DNA of 64,000 nt, from positions 20,460,001-20,524,000 of the forward strand of contig JAKSXM010000014.1 of NCBI GenBank assembly GCA_022575985.1, in the 5' to 3' direction. The notes beneath the pieces are model-generated. The model saw nothing but the letters and a program-made list of their open reading frames with translations. It ran no database searches and was not told the origin of the DNA. This document shows, piece after piece, positions 1 to 10,715 of the stretch. The translations under genes were made by a program, and so were the position numbers. Numbering within the stretch: the first letter of the stretch is position 1; each line of letters starts with the position of its first letter. The DNA comes from Anagrus nilaparvatae (lineage: Eukaryota > Arthropoda > Insecta > Hymenoptera > Mymaridae).

Positions 1-1553
1 ACTTTCATTTTTAATCTTCATTTTTTTGTTTAATTATTGAAATATCATTTGAAAAAACAAAAAAACATTAAAGACACCCCCATATAAAAAACAAAAGCTT
101 TTTTTAAAAAAATAAACAAAATAAAAAAATAACAAAATTTAATTATGTTTAATTATGTTTGATTTTAGCAGGTTGCTTTGTTTTTCTTTTTTTACAGCGT
201 CAAATAGGCCTCTAAAATTTTACCCAAGAAGTTTTTCAACGTAAAATTTCCCAAGGAATCCGAAAATCAAGTCAGATTTTTCATTTTCTATCAGGGAAAG
301 CGAGAAAATCGGAAAATTCAGAAAATGAACAATTTTCAAAATCTTTTTTTTGAGCCTAAAATTGATTTTTAAGTGCTTAAAAGGCAAATGTGTCAAAAAA
401 AGAGTTTACCAGCATGAAAAGTATGGGAAAACATATGTAAAAAAAAAAAAAAAAAAGTGAGGCTCTTTAAAAGATTTGTATTTTCCAGTTTCCTTTAGTT
501 TTTCCGACTTTCAGAGGTTTTTCCAAAAAATATGGTCAGATTCGGATTGGGCGGGAATTTTTACTACCTACCTTTATATAGAAAATATTTTTTAGGCTTA
601 TTTAGGGCGTCCAGAAAATAAAAAGCAAACGGGTGGCTGAGAATTCGAAAAAAATCAACATTGGAAAAACAGCTGCCAAATCTCAACCAAGCCACCTAGA
701 GCCTTAAAAATTGGCCAGTAACCATATTTTTACATACAAAACACAGTACAGTTGGTATTTTTTAAATCCAAAACATGAACCTCAGACTTGGGTAAAAATA
801 GCTAAGAACTACCGATATAAAAACGCGGTTTTTGACATAAAAGTGGAAAAATCTTTTTGGCATCCATCGCCCATTCCGTATTTACGATTTTTTTTTGCAT
901 TCTGTAGGGTTCAAACTACCAAAAAATCATGGCGCTGGCATATGCCAGTTAAATTTTGTTTTGAAACTTTGAATACGTTAAGCACTCTAAAAAATTCTAA
1001 GCTTTCACTAAAAAATTATTTGTCCGAAAAAAGCTATAAATTCCTAATTGTATTTAGAATCATAAAACTTTTTTACATTTTTCCTCACTATAGAAGTAGG
1101 TATTGCGCTTATAATCGAACGCTGCAAAAACAACTTTAATTTTCTTGTTTAATTATTAAATCATTCATTGAAAATGTAAAAAATTATCTTTGACAAAAGT
1201 TTAGACACCCTCATATGCAAAAAAAATTTTTTCTTAATCTAAGCAGTTTTACTATTATAATTACAAATTAAAAATTAATATTCTTAAAAATTTTGTCAAT
1301 TCATTCATTTTGTCACTCTGCTTGAATTTTCTTTGAGTCGCTTAAAACTGTTCTTGAATTTTAAAGCATTTAAGAAGAGCAACTTTTTATGTTCAATAAA
1401 GTAGATTATTTAAACAGCAATAGAATTTAATTTTCCTTTGTTTTTTACATTTACAAGCTTTGAAGAATAAACCAATAGCTCCAAAAACTGTTTAAATAAT
1501 GAGTTAGAACTAAAAAAGCATAACATGCAATTATTTAAACTTCAACAGATAAT
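1..1553. other. Repeat-rich non-coding stretch
   Basis: AT-rich sequence with poly-A and poly-T runs and no exon chain I can support. A 142-codon open frame at 711-1139 is a chance frame through a dispersed repeat (see 820-950). The patch at about 200-300 (aatttcccaaggaatccgaa) has a distant relative in inverted orientation near 35460-35520, so it is probably old repeat. Confidence 0.6.
820..950 (+). repeat. Solo arm of TIR family E
   Basis: This stretch carries the family E core: a run reading tttttgacataaaagtggaa, then ctttttggcatccatcgcc, then a T-run and a ggttcaaactacc segment. The same core forms the inverted arms at 3549-3718/4786-4962 and 13069-13211/13570-13717. Only one arm is present here, so it is a relic. 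Confidence 0.65.
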
Positions 1554-2072
1554 TTACTGCAATTTTTCCAAAATAAGCTGATTAATTTTTTCTTCAAAAT
1601 TATCTAAATTTTTAAACCATTCATCAATTGCAGAGCATTCATCGGGTTTTTGAAATTTTTCCTGATCAGCATCTGAGTACAATAGGTCTTCAAACTGTTA
1701 ATATCAAAAAGCATAAACAAATATATTAGAAAAAAATATTATTATAAAGATAAATTATTCAGGTAAATATTTTTTGTTTTTTTGTTTTTGAAGTTTTAGA
1801 AATTGGAATATTAATTTACTTACGTTAAAACCTTCGTCGTCATTTGAACCATTTTTCGTTCTTTCTAAATATGATACATAAGTTGATAATTCTTTTTCCA
1901 TTAAAGAATTTAATTCAGGGATTCGTTTGTTCATTATTAAAAAACAATTTTTATTTTCGTTTAAAAGAGTTTTAAATTCATTTCTAATAGTCTCTAGAAT
2001 TTCTACACAATCCGAAAAATCAATATTTTTATTTTCAGTTTTACTTTTTGGTTCGGCGATACTTGTTTCCAT
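1554..2072 (-). CDS. Predicted two-exon gene, unknown 129 aa protein
   Basis: Not recognised. Coding exons 2072-1824 and 1694-1554 join in phase 0 across a canonical intron: donor GTAAGT after the Gly-Phe-Asn codons, acceptor AACAG. The first ATG follows directly on a TTTTCAG acceptor, so an untranslated leader exon probably lies upstream. The product is acidic, hydrophilic and predicted helical, with Lys/Glu-rich stretches and residues such as FKTLLNENKNCFLIMNKRI and WFKNLDNFEEKINQLILEKL. It has no signal peptide or membrane segment. The length and helix pattern resemble small coiled-coil complex subunits, but no family motif is visible. An open frame kept across a clean splice pair argues for a real gene; homology is untested. 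Confidence 0.5.
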
Positions 2073-2607
2073 CTGAAAATTATTATGTAAATTTGTAAAT
2101 AAAAATAAATAACTTATTATTACCGAAAATTTGTAAAATATATACGAATTTTTTGTAAATAAAATATTTTTTTTTAATTTACAGAAGCCTTTGTGGCCGA
2201 GTTTGTGGCGATCTTTTCTGATTACCAACCAGATTCTGGCCATATTATGGTCCACCAAATAATAGAGAAAATCTCGCCATAACCGAGTAATTTTTTATGT
2301 TACGCAGGTGGTGAGTCTTTTCGCAAAATAGTTGTACCCAAAAAAATATTGACAAAAATTATTTTTTTTTAAATACAGTACTTTTTTTGCTGGAAGACAT
2401 CATTACTTCCTATTTATTTTTTAAAATATGTCCAGCGTAATTAATTTAGTTGATTAATAATTTTAATTTAATTTTTTTTTAATTTTTACTTTTGTTACCG
2501 CTTTAATTAATTTATAATAATTAAAATAATAGTGTAATTGCATCATTGACATTTTGCGAGAATCGGCCTAGAGCTCATACGAGAGAAAAACCATTTTGGG
2601 TAAGAGG
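2073..2607. other. Non-coding upstream stretch
   Basis: AT-rich sequence upstream of the small minus-strand gene. It may hold its promoter and leader exon (a possible acceptor lies just above 2072), but I could not identify either. No gene seen. Confidence 0.45.
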
Positions 2608-3548
2608 ACTCCAGTCAAAATATGGGTTTGGCTGGTTGGTTGGTATGACTGGCGAACACGAGATTTGTCCTAATATAGTTTTTTTGGATCGCTGAACACG
2701 AAAATCAGGGTCATTTAGTAAAGAAATGGGGTCTTCACCCTTAAATTTGCAAAAACTACCCCCAAAAAAGGGTTTTTTTACATATTCGCACTTTGAGCGC
2801 TCAGATTTGCACCATACGGGTTTTTTGGGTCGCTGATTAAGAATTTCTACTTCTTTTTCATAAATAATCAATATTTCACCCGTACTTAACATCCAGGGTA
2901 TGCCCATATAGGTTTTTTGGATCGCTAATCATAAGTAATTAAAATTTTACCCCTAAATTGGCTAAAACTACACTGTAAAAAGTAATTTTCTGATATTAAC
3001 AAAAAAATTAGAACATTTTCGAAAAATTTTGTAAATATTTAAAAAAAATCGTATATTTACTAAATTTAGTATATTAACAAAATATCGAGTATTCTCAATT
3101 TTTTTCGAAAATTTATAAAAAATAGTTGTAAATTTCCGAAAAATAGTTATGAATTTACAACTTTTTTCGTAAAATCACAAAAAAAAATCGAGAATTTTTT
3201 AAGTGTTTTTGATATTTTCGTACTTTTAGCATCCAGGATATGCCCCCATGGGTTTTTTGGGTCGCTAATCAAGAATTTCGACTTCTTTTTCATAAAAAAT
3301 CAATATTTCACCACAAAAAAGGAGTCGAAGTTCTTGAATAGCGACGCAAAAAACCTATATGGGCATATCTTGGACGCTCAAAGTGCGAAAATAACAAAAG
3401 AAACCCATTTAGGGGTAGTAAATAGTAAATAGTAAATAGTAAATCTGAGCGCTCAAACTTCGAATATGTAAAAAAAACCTTTTTCGGGGTAGTTTTTGCA
3501 AATTTAAGGGTGAAGTCCCCAATTCTTTACAAAATGACCCCGATTTGA
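2608..3548. mobile_element. Mariner-like fold-back element (family F), interrupted copy
   Basis: It opens with ACTCCAGTCAAAA, the terminal motif of family F, and contains the family landmarks: gggttttttgggtcgctgat, a block reading aaatttgcaaaaactacccc, and gcactttgagcgctcagattt. The landmarks reappear in inverted orientation from about 3230, so the copy is palindromic. A family G fragment sits at 2971-3205. The right arm stops at about 3548, where family E begins; the expected outer end was not found beyond it. The intact reference copy is at 37720-38404. Confidence 0.65.
2971..3205 (+). mobile_element. Truncated family G element nested in family F
   Basis: It begins CACTGTAAAAAGTAATTTTC, the terminal motif of the full fold-back element at 10324-10715, followed by the same interior (aaattttgtaaatatt, tttactaaatttagtatatt). 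The second terminus is missing. It interrupts the family F sequence between aaaacta and agtgtttttgatattttcg, which are close to contiguous in other F copies. Confidence 0.6.
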
Positions 3549-4962
3549 AAAAAAAATTGAAAGGACATCGATATGACCCGTGTTTTCTGGTAGTTTGAAC
3601 CTTCAGAAAACCGAAAAAAATTGTGACAAGAAATCGGCGATAGGTGCCAAAAAGATTTATCCAGTTTTATGTCAAAAACTGCCTTTTTTCGTAACTGAGC
3701 TACCCGATTTTCGAAAATTTTTATTTTAGGGGTTTTTTCACGGTATTTTTCGGGATTTTTGTTTAAAACAAGTTAAAACAAGTTCCAAACTAATAGAAAA
3801 AAGGTTTTAGCATCGGTTTTTAGCAATATTTTGACATTTATAAGCTAGAAAACCTGTTTTTATTTTTTGCTTTTTTTCAAATTTGGTTTTATTACTTTTT
3901 CTTGCATCTTAGGCTGTTTTTAATCTATGTAAGAGTTAAAATGGTAAATATTGATAATTTTTAGTCCAAATTGATTGTTACACACCATTAAGATACCCGA
4001 AAATAATTATTTTAATGTGCTACTATGATAGAACCCCTAGAGTCCCAATTTTTTAATTTTTGTTAAAATGAAGTAATTACACTTTTCTATCTTAAATATT
4101 TTGTCTATTTTATTTTTATCTCATAAAATATATTTTTTCAAGCAAATAAAACTCCATTAATGATTATATGACTAAATATTTTTCATTTTTACACGTTTAT
4201 TTGTCAAAAATTACCAATTTTTTCAATTTTATACAATATCTAATTTTTGACTTGTTATACATTAATAGTAAAATCTAATTGATAGTTAAAGTCTAATAGA
4301 TACATTTTTAATAAATCAAGAAAATATTGAAGAAATAAAAAATAAATTACCAATACTGAAAGCTCTTCCTATGACTAAAGAAGTCCACCAACTATAGTTT
4401 ATTCTAAAACACAAGAAAGAGAAATTTATACTGGTTACGCTAGCTGTACGAACTGCAATTTTAATGAATGCACTCATTTTGTTTTAAATAATAAAACAAT
4501 ATCGGATTTGGGCATACCAATAATAAATTTAAATCAACAAGAGAATATTTCCAAAACACCACAAATTACTTTTAATGTAAAAGATTGGATAGTAGTAATT
4601 TATGAAGGTGTTTGGTATCCTGGTGAAATTATAAACATTAATGAAACAAATTTTATGGACACAGGAAAAAAAATTTTTATTGCCAAAAACACCTGATGTT
4701 CAAGAGGTATTCCCTTCTCAAGTCCTTTTAAAAATTAGCGAACCTCAAATAATTAATTCAAAAAGTAAGAAATTACATTCAATTTTCGAAAATCGGGTAG
4801 CTCAGTTACGAAAAAAGGCAGTTTTTGACATAAAACTGGATAAATCTTTTTGGCACCTATCGCCGATTTCTTGTTCACGATTTTTTTTCGGTTTTCTGAA
4901 GGTTCAAGCTACCAGAAAACACGGGTCATATCGATATCCTTTCAAATTTTTTTTTCAGTTTT
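3549..4962. mobile_element. Family E element with ~170 bp inverted repeats enclosing an ORF fragment
   Basis: The left arm (about 3549-3718) and right arm (about 4786-4962) are near-perfect reverse complements. Both carry gggtagctcagttacgaaaa on the inner side and the ccgtgttttctggtag block on the outer side. The ~1.07 kb between them holds a broken coding fragment (4318-4780). The shorter element at 13069-13717 has the same arms with no ORF remnant. I could not identify a target-site duplication, so the superfamily is open. Confidence 0.65.
4318..4780 (+). pseudogene. Frameshifted fragment of a transposon-associated ORF
   Basis: Three short frames read in order: KLPILKALPMTKEVHQ, then a Cys-containing part (YTGYASCTNCNFNECTHF), then a part with VVIYEGVWYPGEI. 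After Lys-Lys-Ile/Phe the frame shifts into one containing EVFPSQVLLKISEP. This order (a 'xKxVHQ' strand, Cys-rich segment, 'YEGxWYPGEI' strand, 'FPSxxxLxKI' strand) recalls, from memory, an uncharacterised domain in many transposon-linked animal genes. It has a stop before the Cys-rich segment and at least one frameshift, so it is not functional. Its place between the family E inverted repeats suggests it is the residue of the element's own gene or a captured piece. Confidence 0.5.
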
Positions 4963-5310
4963 TTGTCCAAGTTAAGTAGTAAAAAAAAATAATGCGTCAT
5001 ATGTATATAGAATTTTTTTTAGAATTTTACTTTAACTACCTTTTTTTTTTAAAAAAAGGAGTAATATTAATAGTTTATAGATTTGATACGTATTTTTTTA
5101 TTTTTCATAATAATTAAAAACAATGGAGTTATTATAGCAGTTTAAAACTCGGTGGACAAGAAATCTGACGTCACCCTGTGAAATTTTTATATAGAGATAA
5201 ATAGGAGCGTTTTTTACTTTATGACGTCAGCTACCCCTAACACAGTGTCTTAGGTGCTAATAAATAAAATTAAAAAATACTTATTAATTTAATATATTTT
5301 TAGAACATAA
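4963..5310. other. Non-coding spacer
   Basis: T/A-rich sequence between the family E element and the next small predicted exon. I see no gene or clear repeat. Confidence 0.5.
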
Positions 5311-5580
5311 TTATCTAATAATCGCAATACCATGCAACAACCCTATTGCTAAATTACTTACATTTAATATTCTAATTTCTAAGTCCAATTCGAGTATCGA
5401 TTTATAGTCTTTTGTGTAAGCTGAATACTTCAAAAGGTTTATCTCAAAATTTACCAACTTTTCATTATATTCTTTTGGATTGGCATTCCTGCCATCATTA
5501 GATAACTTTAAACTTTTAAGTTCATTTAAAATTTCTTGAATGTCCATGTTTTTATTATCTAATGGATTACATGTAGCAGT
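5311..5580 (-). CDS. Predicted terminal exon, small protein of unknown function
   Basis: Not recognised. The minus-strand frame opens directly after a TTGTTTTTCAG acceptor at 5582-5581 and runs to TAA at 5313-5311. An internal ATG at 5547 in good context (AAAACATGG) would give 78 aa starting MDIQEILNELKSLKLSNDG and ending LAIGLLHGIAIIR. If an upstream exon is spliced on, the open part is about 89 codons. The first half is hydrophilic and helical, and the last ~25 residues are hydrophobic. I could not find a convincing upstream exon. The splice-like start favours a real exon, but chance is not excluded. Confidence 0.35.
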   Translation of the reverse strand, partial: TATCNPLDNKNMDIQEILNELKSLKLSNDGRNANPKEYNEKLVNFEINLLKYSAYTKDYKSILELDLEIRILNVSNLAIGLLHGIAIIR

Positions 5581-5613
5581 CTGAAAAACAAACAATTTTT
5601 CATAAGTCTTCAA

Positions 5614-7504
5614 AAATCTGTTTATTATTGAGCAGTTTTTTTAAGGATAAAGAAAACAAAACTAATAAAATTTTCATTAACAAATATTAACATAATTTTG
5701 TTTCAATAAATTTTATTGAATATAAATTGTTTATCCTAGGAACTTTTTATTATATAAAATTATTCTTACTAGCTTATTTATAAATTGATTACATTAAATA
5801 ACGTTAATCGTTAATAAAATTTAAAAATTGATTGCACCACTGTATTACGAGATTAATATACATAATAGCAAAGTTTATTATAAACAGTAAAAAATTTTGG
5901 TATTATATCCGCTGGGGTTTTGGCCACTTGGGGTTTTGGCTATTTTTTTATTTCAGCTATTTTGCCCCCGAACCCTCACGGGGTGTGCCCCAACCTTGGT
6001 CCTTCGGAGGGCCCCTAGTAGGAATGGGCGCGAGTATACCATTAGGGGGTAAGTAAATTTTATAAAATAATATTTCAAAAAAATAAAACTTCGGTATGAG
6101 TCTTTCTGAGCTAAAACAGCCATGGTGGGCAGGTCGAGTCATCGGATCTATAATTTTATATTATTTGGTATAACCAATTTAAATATTTTAATAATTTCTT
6201 TTTTTTACAATTTTAAATAAAATCTTTTAATTTAGCATCAAATTTATAATTCCTTTTTTTTTCTTGGCCAAAATCCCGGGCCGACAAAATCCCAAGGGGC
6301 CAAGACTTTGCACAATGATTTTTTGTTGAAAATTTTGATGAAAATTGTGACTCATTTTTCGGATTCTTTTTGAAATTTTACTATGAGTCCCATTTTTTAG
6401 GCAATTTCAGATATTCCTGAAAAGCTGTACAAAAAAAATGAATTTTCACAAATATTCTTTTTTAAATTCATTGTTTTATATTAAAAGAAATATCTATAAA
6501 TTTTGCTTAAAAAAACAGACTTGGAAAACCTACCCTAGGAATCTGAATATTCTAGAATTTTCACCCAGTAACAGGAAACTGTTTCCCAAAAATTTTGGTC
6601 AGAACCTGCGTAGGTAGATCCCAGAAATTCCGTTTCATTTATATTTTTAACTAGGGGCAGTCAATTCTAAAGCTCAAAACACGTTTTTTTTTACCTTTAG
6701 TCAATTGAAACAAAACAAATTAAACAAAAATTACGTATTTTGACGAATTTCTCATAAAAATACCTCTAAGGAATGTAACCTATGCTTTCTTTAGTCCCAA
6801 AAAATATAAAAATTTAATATCTTTAAAATTTCCAATTCAAAAACCAAACTGTCAAATTGCTGCCCTCGAATTTCTCCTGAATTTGTTTGAATATTCATCT
6901 TAAAATTCAAGTAAAATTCAAGTGCAGTAACCTGACAGTGCATATTTCAAAAGGTCTAAGCGAATAGAAAATTATGTTAGTATGCGTTTTTTTCTTCATT
7001 TTTATCACATAATCATAAAAAAAAATTAAATATTATTAAATTTAATCAAAACTTACAATATAACTGCTGATCATAAAACATAAATAAATGGCAAACTTCA
7101 TTTTTCTCAATTTTTTTTCCTTGGAAATTCTATTTTTATTGGTTTTGAAGTACCAGAACAATTTGAACATTTAATTTTTTAATGAGCGTTTATATAGAAA
7201 TCTATAATTATATATAAAATTGATAAGATATTATCAGTTATAAAATTAATTTTTATAATAAGATAAATATTTTCAAATAATATTCTAAACATAAAGATAA
7301 TAATTTAAATATTTATGATAAAATGTTAATTATTGTTTTAAATTTTATGATGAAACTATGAATAATATTATAATTTTATAAAAATTCACTATTATTTTTA
7401 AAATTATTAATAGATACCAAGTTATTAACGCCATGTTAAACTCAAATATGCCGATAAAAATTTTAATAATGGTTGTTTCCTTTTCCTACGCTGTATAAAA
7501 AATA
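5614..7504. other. Non-coding interval with one GC-rich exon-like island
   Basis: AT-rich sequence apart from the GC-rich patch at 5957-6048 (separate entry), which is flanked by facing copies of a ggggttttggcc / ggccaaaatccc motif at about 5910-5940 and 6265-6305. No other gene is visible. Confidence 0.5.
5957..6048 (+). other. GC-rich exon-like segment flanked by splice signals
   Basis: A 92 bp GC-rich island in very AT-rich DNA. It is bounded on the left by a pyrimidine tract ending TTTCAG and on the right by GGTAAGT, a perfect donor. One frame is open through it and contains APEPSRGVPQPWSFGGPLVG. No neighbouring exon could be joined to it. Inverted ggggttttggcc-type repeats lie on both sides, so it may be part of a small element or a captured exon rather than a resident gene. 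Confidence 0.3.
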
Positions 7505-7507
7505 AAA

Positions 7508-7600
7508 AAGAATACTGCCAAATTATTGACACTACGGTTCTTCAAACAATGACAAATATTTATATGAGTTAAAAACTTTAGGAAAAAAAAATAAATTGGA
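7508..7600 (+). repeat. Terminal fragment of palindrome family K
   Basis: It reads ctgccaaattattgacacta followed by cggttcttcaaacaatgaca and aatatttatat. This matches the end of the K unit at 19395-20077 read in reverse (tgccaaaaatttggcagcg with atttgtcattgcttgatg). Only the terminal ~90 bp can be aligned. Confidence 0.5.
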
Positions 7601-7679
7601 AATGTCTTCATTTTCAACGATGTCTTCCAATAAAAAATGTATTAAATATAGTTTTTGCTTGAAGACATCGTCCTTTTTA

Positions 7680-8135
7680 TTTAGGGAGGGGGTACTTCAG
7701 AACTTGAAATTTAATGGGTGGGTAAAATTTGTCTGATTTAGGGGGGGGGAGGGGTCAAATGAAACTTAGAATAATTTAAATTTAGGGACTTTGAAAAATC
7801 TGGACTTAGGGACTTATTTAGGGAGAATAATAGAGGTTTATGGAGTTGAAATAATATCGATTTAGGGACTTAAAATAATTCAGGTTTAGGGACTTGGAAT
7901 AATTTTGATTTAGGGACCTAGAATAATACCTGTTTAGGGAATCAAAATAGTTTGGGTTTAGAATCTTAACAGCAAGTAAGGTGATAATAATAATGATAAT
8001 AATTACAAATTATAAAATTAGAAAATTCTATTGTAATGTTTAGTAACATTTGCATTATACCTAGCCCTCAGCTGGAAGTAAACATGTTCCATGCATTTAG
8101 GTTGCATTTAGACAAACCGGTTATAATTTTTTTTT
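7680..8135 (-). repeat. Family D repeat copy, with 'tttagggactt' minisatellite-like interior
   Basis: On the minus strand this begins at the aaccggtttgtc end (about 8112-8125) and runs through catggaacatgtttac and repeated blocks of tttagggactt plus aataatt spaced about 25-45 bp (7770-7960) to a G-rich stretch. The same order of landmarks occurs at 8977-9255, 11700-13060 and 39685-40080. Non-coding. Confidence 0.55.
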
Positions 8136-8976
8136 ATATAAATAATTTTAACAATATTATTGTTTTATATTACCTAAAATAATTGAAGCCTAAAGGGGTG
8201 AGGTATTGCTCCTTTCAATATCTAACTTACCTATATTCATTTTCTAATAAATATTAGCATGTTACATTAACTTTTTTTTTAGAGCAAGGAAACGTTTACG
8301 TTCTTTATTTATAAAAAATTTTTGAATTAATATCTTTAGGCTGTATACTTTAAAGTGAAAATAACGTTAAAGTGAAAGAAAAGTTAAAAATCAAAAGTAA
8401 ATTTTGAAAAAACGTTAAAACAAAAGCTTAAAAGTGTTACAGTGAAAATGATGTGTCCTCGTGTTAGGTGAACTTTGCTGAACTTATATAATGCATGCAT
8501 AAGAAGAATGGACCACCCATGTAGAATTAAAAGAAAAAAGGAAGAATAAAGTCCTCTTGAGTCTCTCAGTCAAGGCCTCGAGGGTCCTCAAGGGTTGAGT
8601 TTTGAGCGCGAACGAACCACTCCACGTACATATTACAGTAAAAGACTTGGACAAAACTCATACAACTTTGTATCTCATATTCAAAACCATTATATTCAAT
8701 GTTTATAATGAGAAAATATTCGTATCTATGACAAATAATTATCTAAAATAATAAAATCGTGAAAATAAAAAAAATAAAAATTTATCAACCGATATGCAAA
8801 ATATCTAAATTTTATTCAATTCTTCAAGCTTTCAACGCACCAGTAAAAAAATTAACAACAATTTATTCTTATGGAAAAAGCAATTCTCATGAAAAAAAGT
8901 TGTGCATAAACAGAAATTGAAATCTGAAATTATCTAAAATATTGCAATTATGTAGTAAAAAATTAGCCCTGATTTT

Positions 8977-9255
8977 AACATGGAATATGTTTATAAAGAG
9001 GGGTGCCCCAGCAGGTTTGAAAATTAGGGGCAGGTCAAATGGTCACAATCATAGGAGGGAGGGGCAAATTGAAATTAGATTAATTTTAATTTAGGTACTT
9101 ATAATATTTCGGGTTTAGGGACTTAGAATAATTTCGTCAATAATTTCTGTTCAAGGACTTATATTAATTAGGGAATTTAAGTTAAAGCAGTTATAAGCGA
9201 ACATTTTCCAGGCTCGTTGGTTGTGTGAACACATAAATCAGTTATAAGTTTTTTG
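8977..9255 (-). repeat. Family D repeat copy, shorter
   Basis: It shares with 7680-8135 the landmarks taacatggaatatgtt, a ggaggggcaaat block, tttagggacttagaataatt and a terminal gctcgttggttgtgtgaac segment (reverse of gtgtaactacacaaccaacga). It is a diverged, non-coding copy. Confidence 0.5.
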
Positions 9256-10323
9256 TACTGTTTTTTTTATTATATTATTCTTATATAAATTTTTATTTCC
9301 AAATCCATTCACAAGTTTAATAAAATAAATTGCAAGTACTTCTTTGTATTTTTTAGAATAATATTTCTTTTTCTTTTTTTTTAAATTGTAGAAGAAAATT
9401 ACGAATAAACTTTGAAAAAAATTAGGAACGAATTAATTTTCTCTAATTTACAGTTTTATTTATTAGAGAACCTTGAATGTGTAAAAAAAATTTATTTTGT
9501 AAATTCGATATGACTTTCTTTATTTATAAAAAATAAAATATGGCATTTATTAACACTAAATTGTTTTAAGTAAAAACAAGTCTTGATGTGTGGGCCATTC
9601 TATAATAAAGTGTTAAACTTTTTTATACCTTTGCTACTGTACAATTCTTCAATTAGTACGTTTATATAAAAAACCTATGTAATTTTTGACAGCTTTTAAT
9701 TTTGTATAATATCTCCCACGAATATATCCAAATCATTCATTTCTTTTTTTTATTTTTTCATTCTCCTGTCACTTGACCTTTTTTATTCTTTTATAATATT
9801 TCGTTTATTTTTTTTTTATCATTTGAGGATACAAACACTATAATATTTTAAAAAATAACAGTGGCTACCTTTGTTTACTTCACAAGTCACATGGATACAT
9901 TCATAGGTAAGAAAAGAATGAATGAAATTTTAAAGCCACTTCTGATGGTTTTTAAAGCCACACAAGTGTATACGGCACTATTTTAATTTTTACCTAATCA
10001 TTCTTTTGATTCATATGTTTAAAAATGTTTTTTTAAATATTTTTTTGCATTTTATTGCTTATAGCACAAGGGAAACTGCATGTCAACTCTGTTGCATAAA
10101 ATGATAATTTTAGTTCATTTTGATTTTCGAATTATTCGCATATTAGAATGTTTTGTGACCCCAAATCCAAAAAAAAAGAGATTTTTACATTACGCCTGTG
10201 TATTTGAGTAGACTAGTCGAAAATAGACTCATTAAATTTTTACGAATCAAAATGAGCTCTTATGGTAGCTAAAATTATTTCAGTTTTATTTTTTGATCCC
10301 ATGCGTAGTGCGTCTAATACCGA
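9256..10323. other. Non-coding spacer
   Basis: AT-rich sequence with homopolymer runs. I see no coding frame, RNA gene or recognisable repeat end. Confidence 0.5.
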
Positions 10324-10715
10324 CACTGTAAAAAGTAACTTTCTTAGATTAACAAAAAAAATAGAATTTTTTCGAAAAATTAGTGAATTTTCAAAAAATT
10401 TTGTAAATATTCGATAAAAATCGTAAATTTACTAAATTTAGTATATTATCGGAAAATTCGAGAATTCTCGATTTTTTTTTGTGATTTTACCAAAAAAGTT
10501 GTAAATTCACAACTATTTTTCGTAAATTTTCAACTATTTTTTGTAAATTTTCAAAAAAAAATTGTAAATTATCAATTTTTCTTGCGAATTCACAAAAAAA
10601 ATCTATCAAAATATTCGATTTTTTTCGAATATTCACAAATTTTTTTGAAAATTTACTAATTTTTCGTAAATGTTCTAATTTTTTTGTTAATATAAGAAAG
10701 TTACTTTTTACAGTG
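10324..10715. mobile_element. Family G fold-back element, complete (392 bp)
   Basis: Both ends match: CACTGTAAAAAGTAACTTTC on the left and GAAAGTTACTTTTTACAGTG on the right. The interior (gttctaatttttttgttaat against attaacaaaaaaaatagaa) continues the pairing over most of the length. It is therefore a non-autonomous palindromic element. The chance frame at 10487-10843 on the minus strand runs through it and has no protein character. No clear target duplication flanks it, so the superfamily is not assigned. A truncated second copy is at 2971-3205. Confidence 0.75.

Noticed and set aside
711..1139. 142-codon open frame
   Set aside because: It runs through a family E arm; the same 'peptide' appears at other arms in both orientations, with no splice or family support.
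2575..2907. 110-codon minus-strand frame
   Set aside because: It lies wholly in family F repeat sequence.
7770..7960. Repeated 'tttaggg' reminiscent of telomeric repeats
   Set aside because: The motif is tttagggactt spaced tens of bases apart in a family D copy, not a tandem TTAGG/TTAGGG array.
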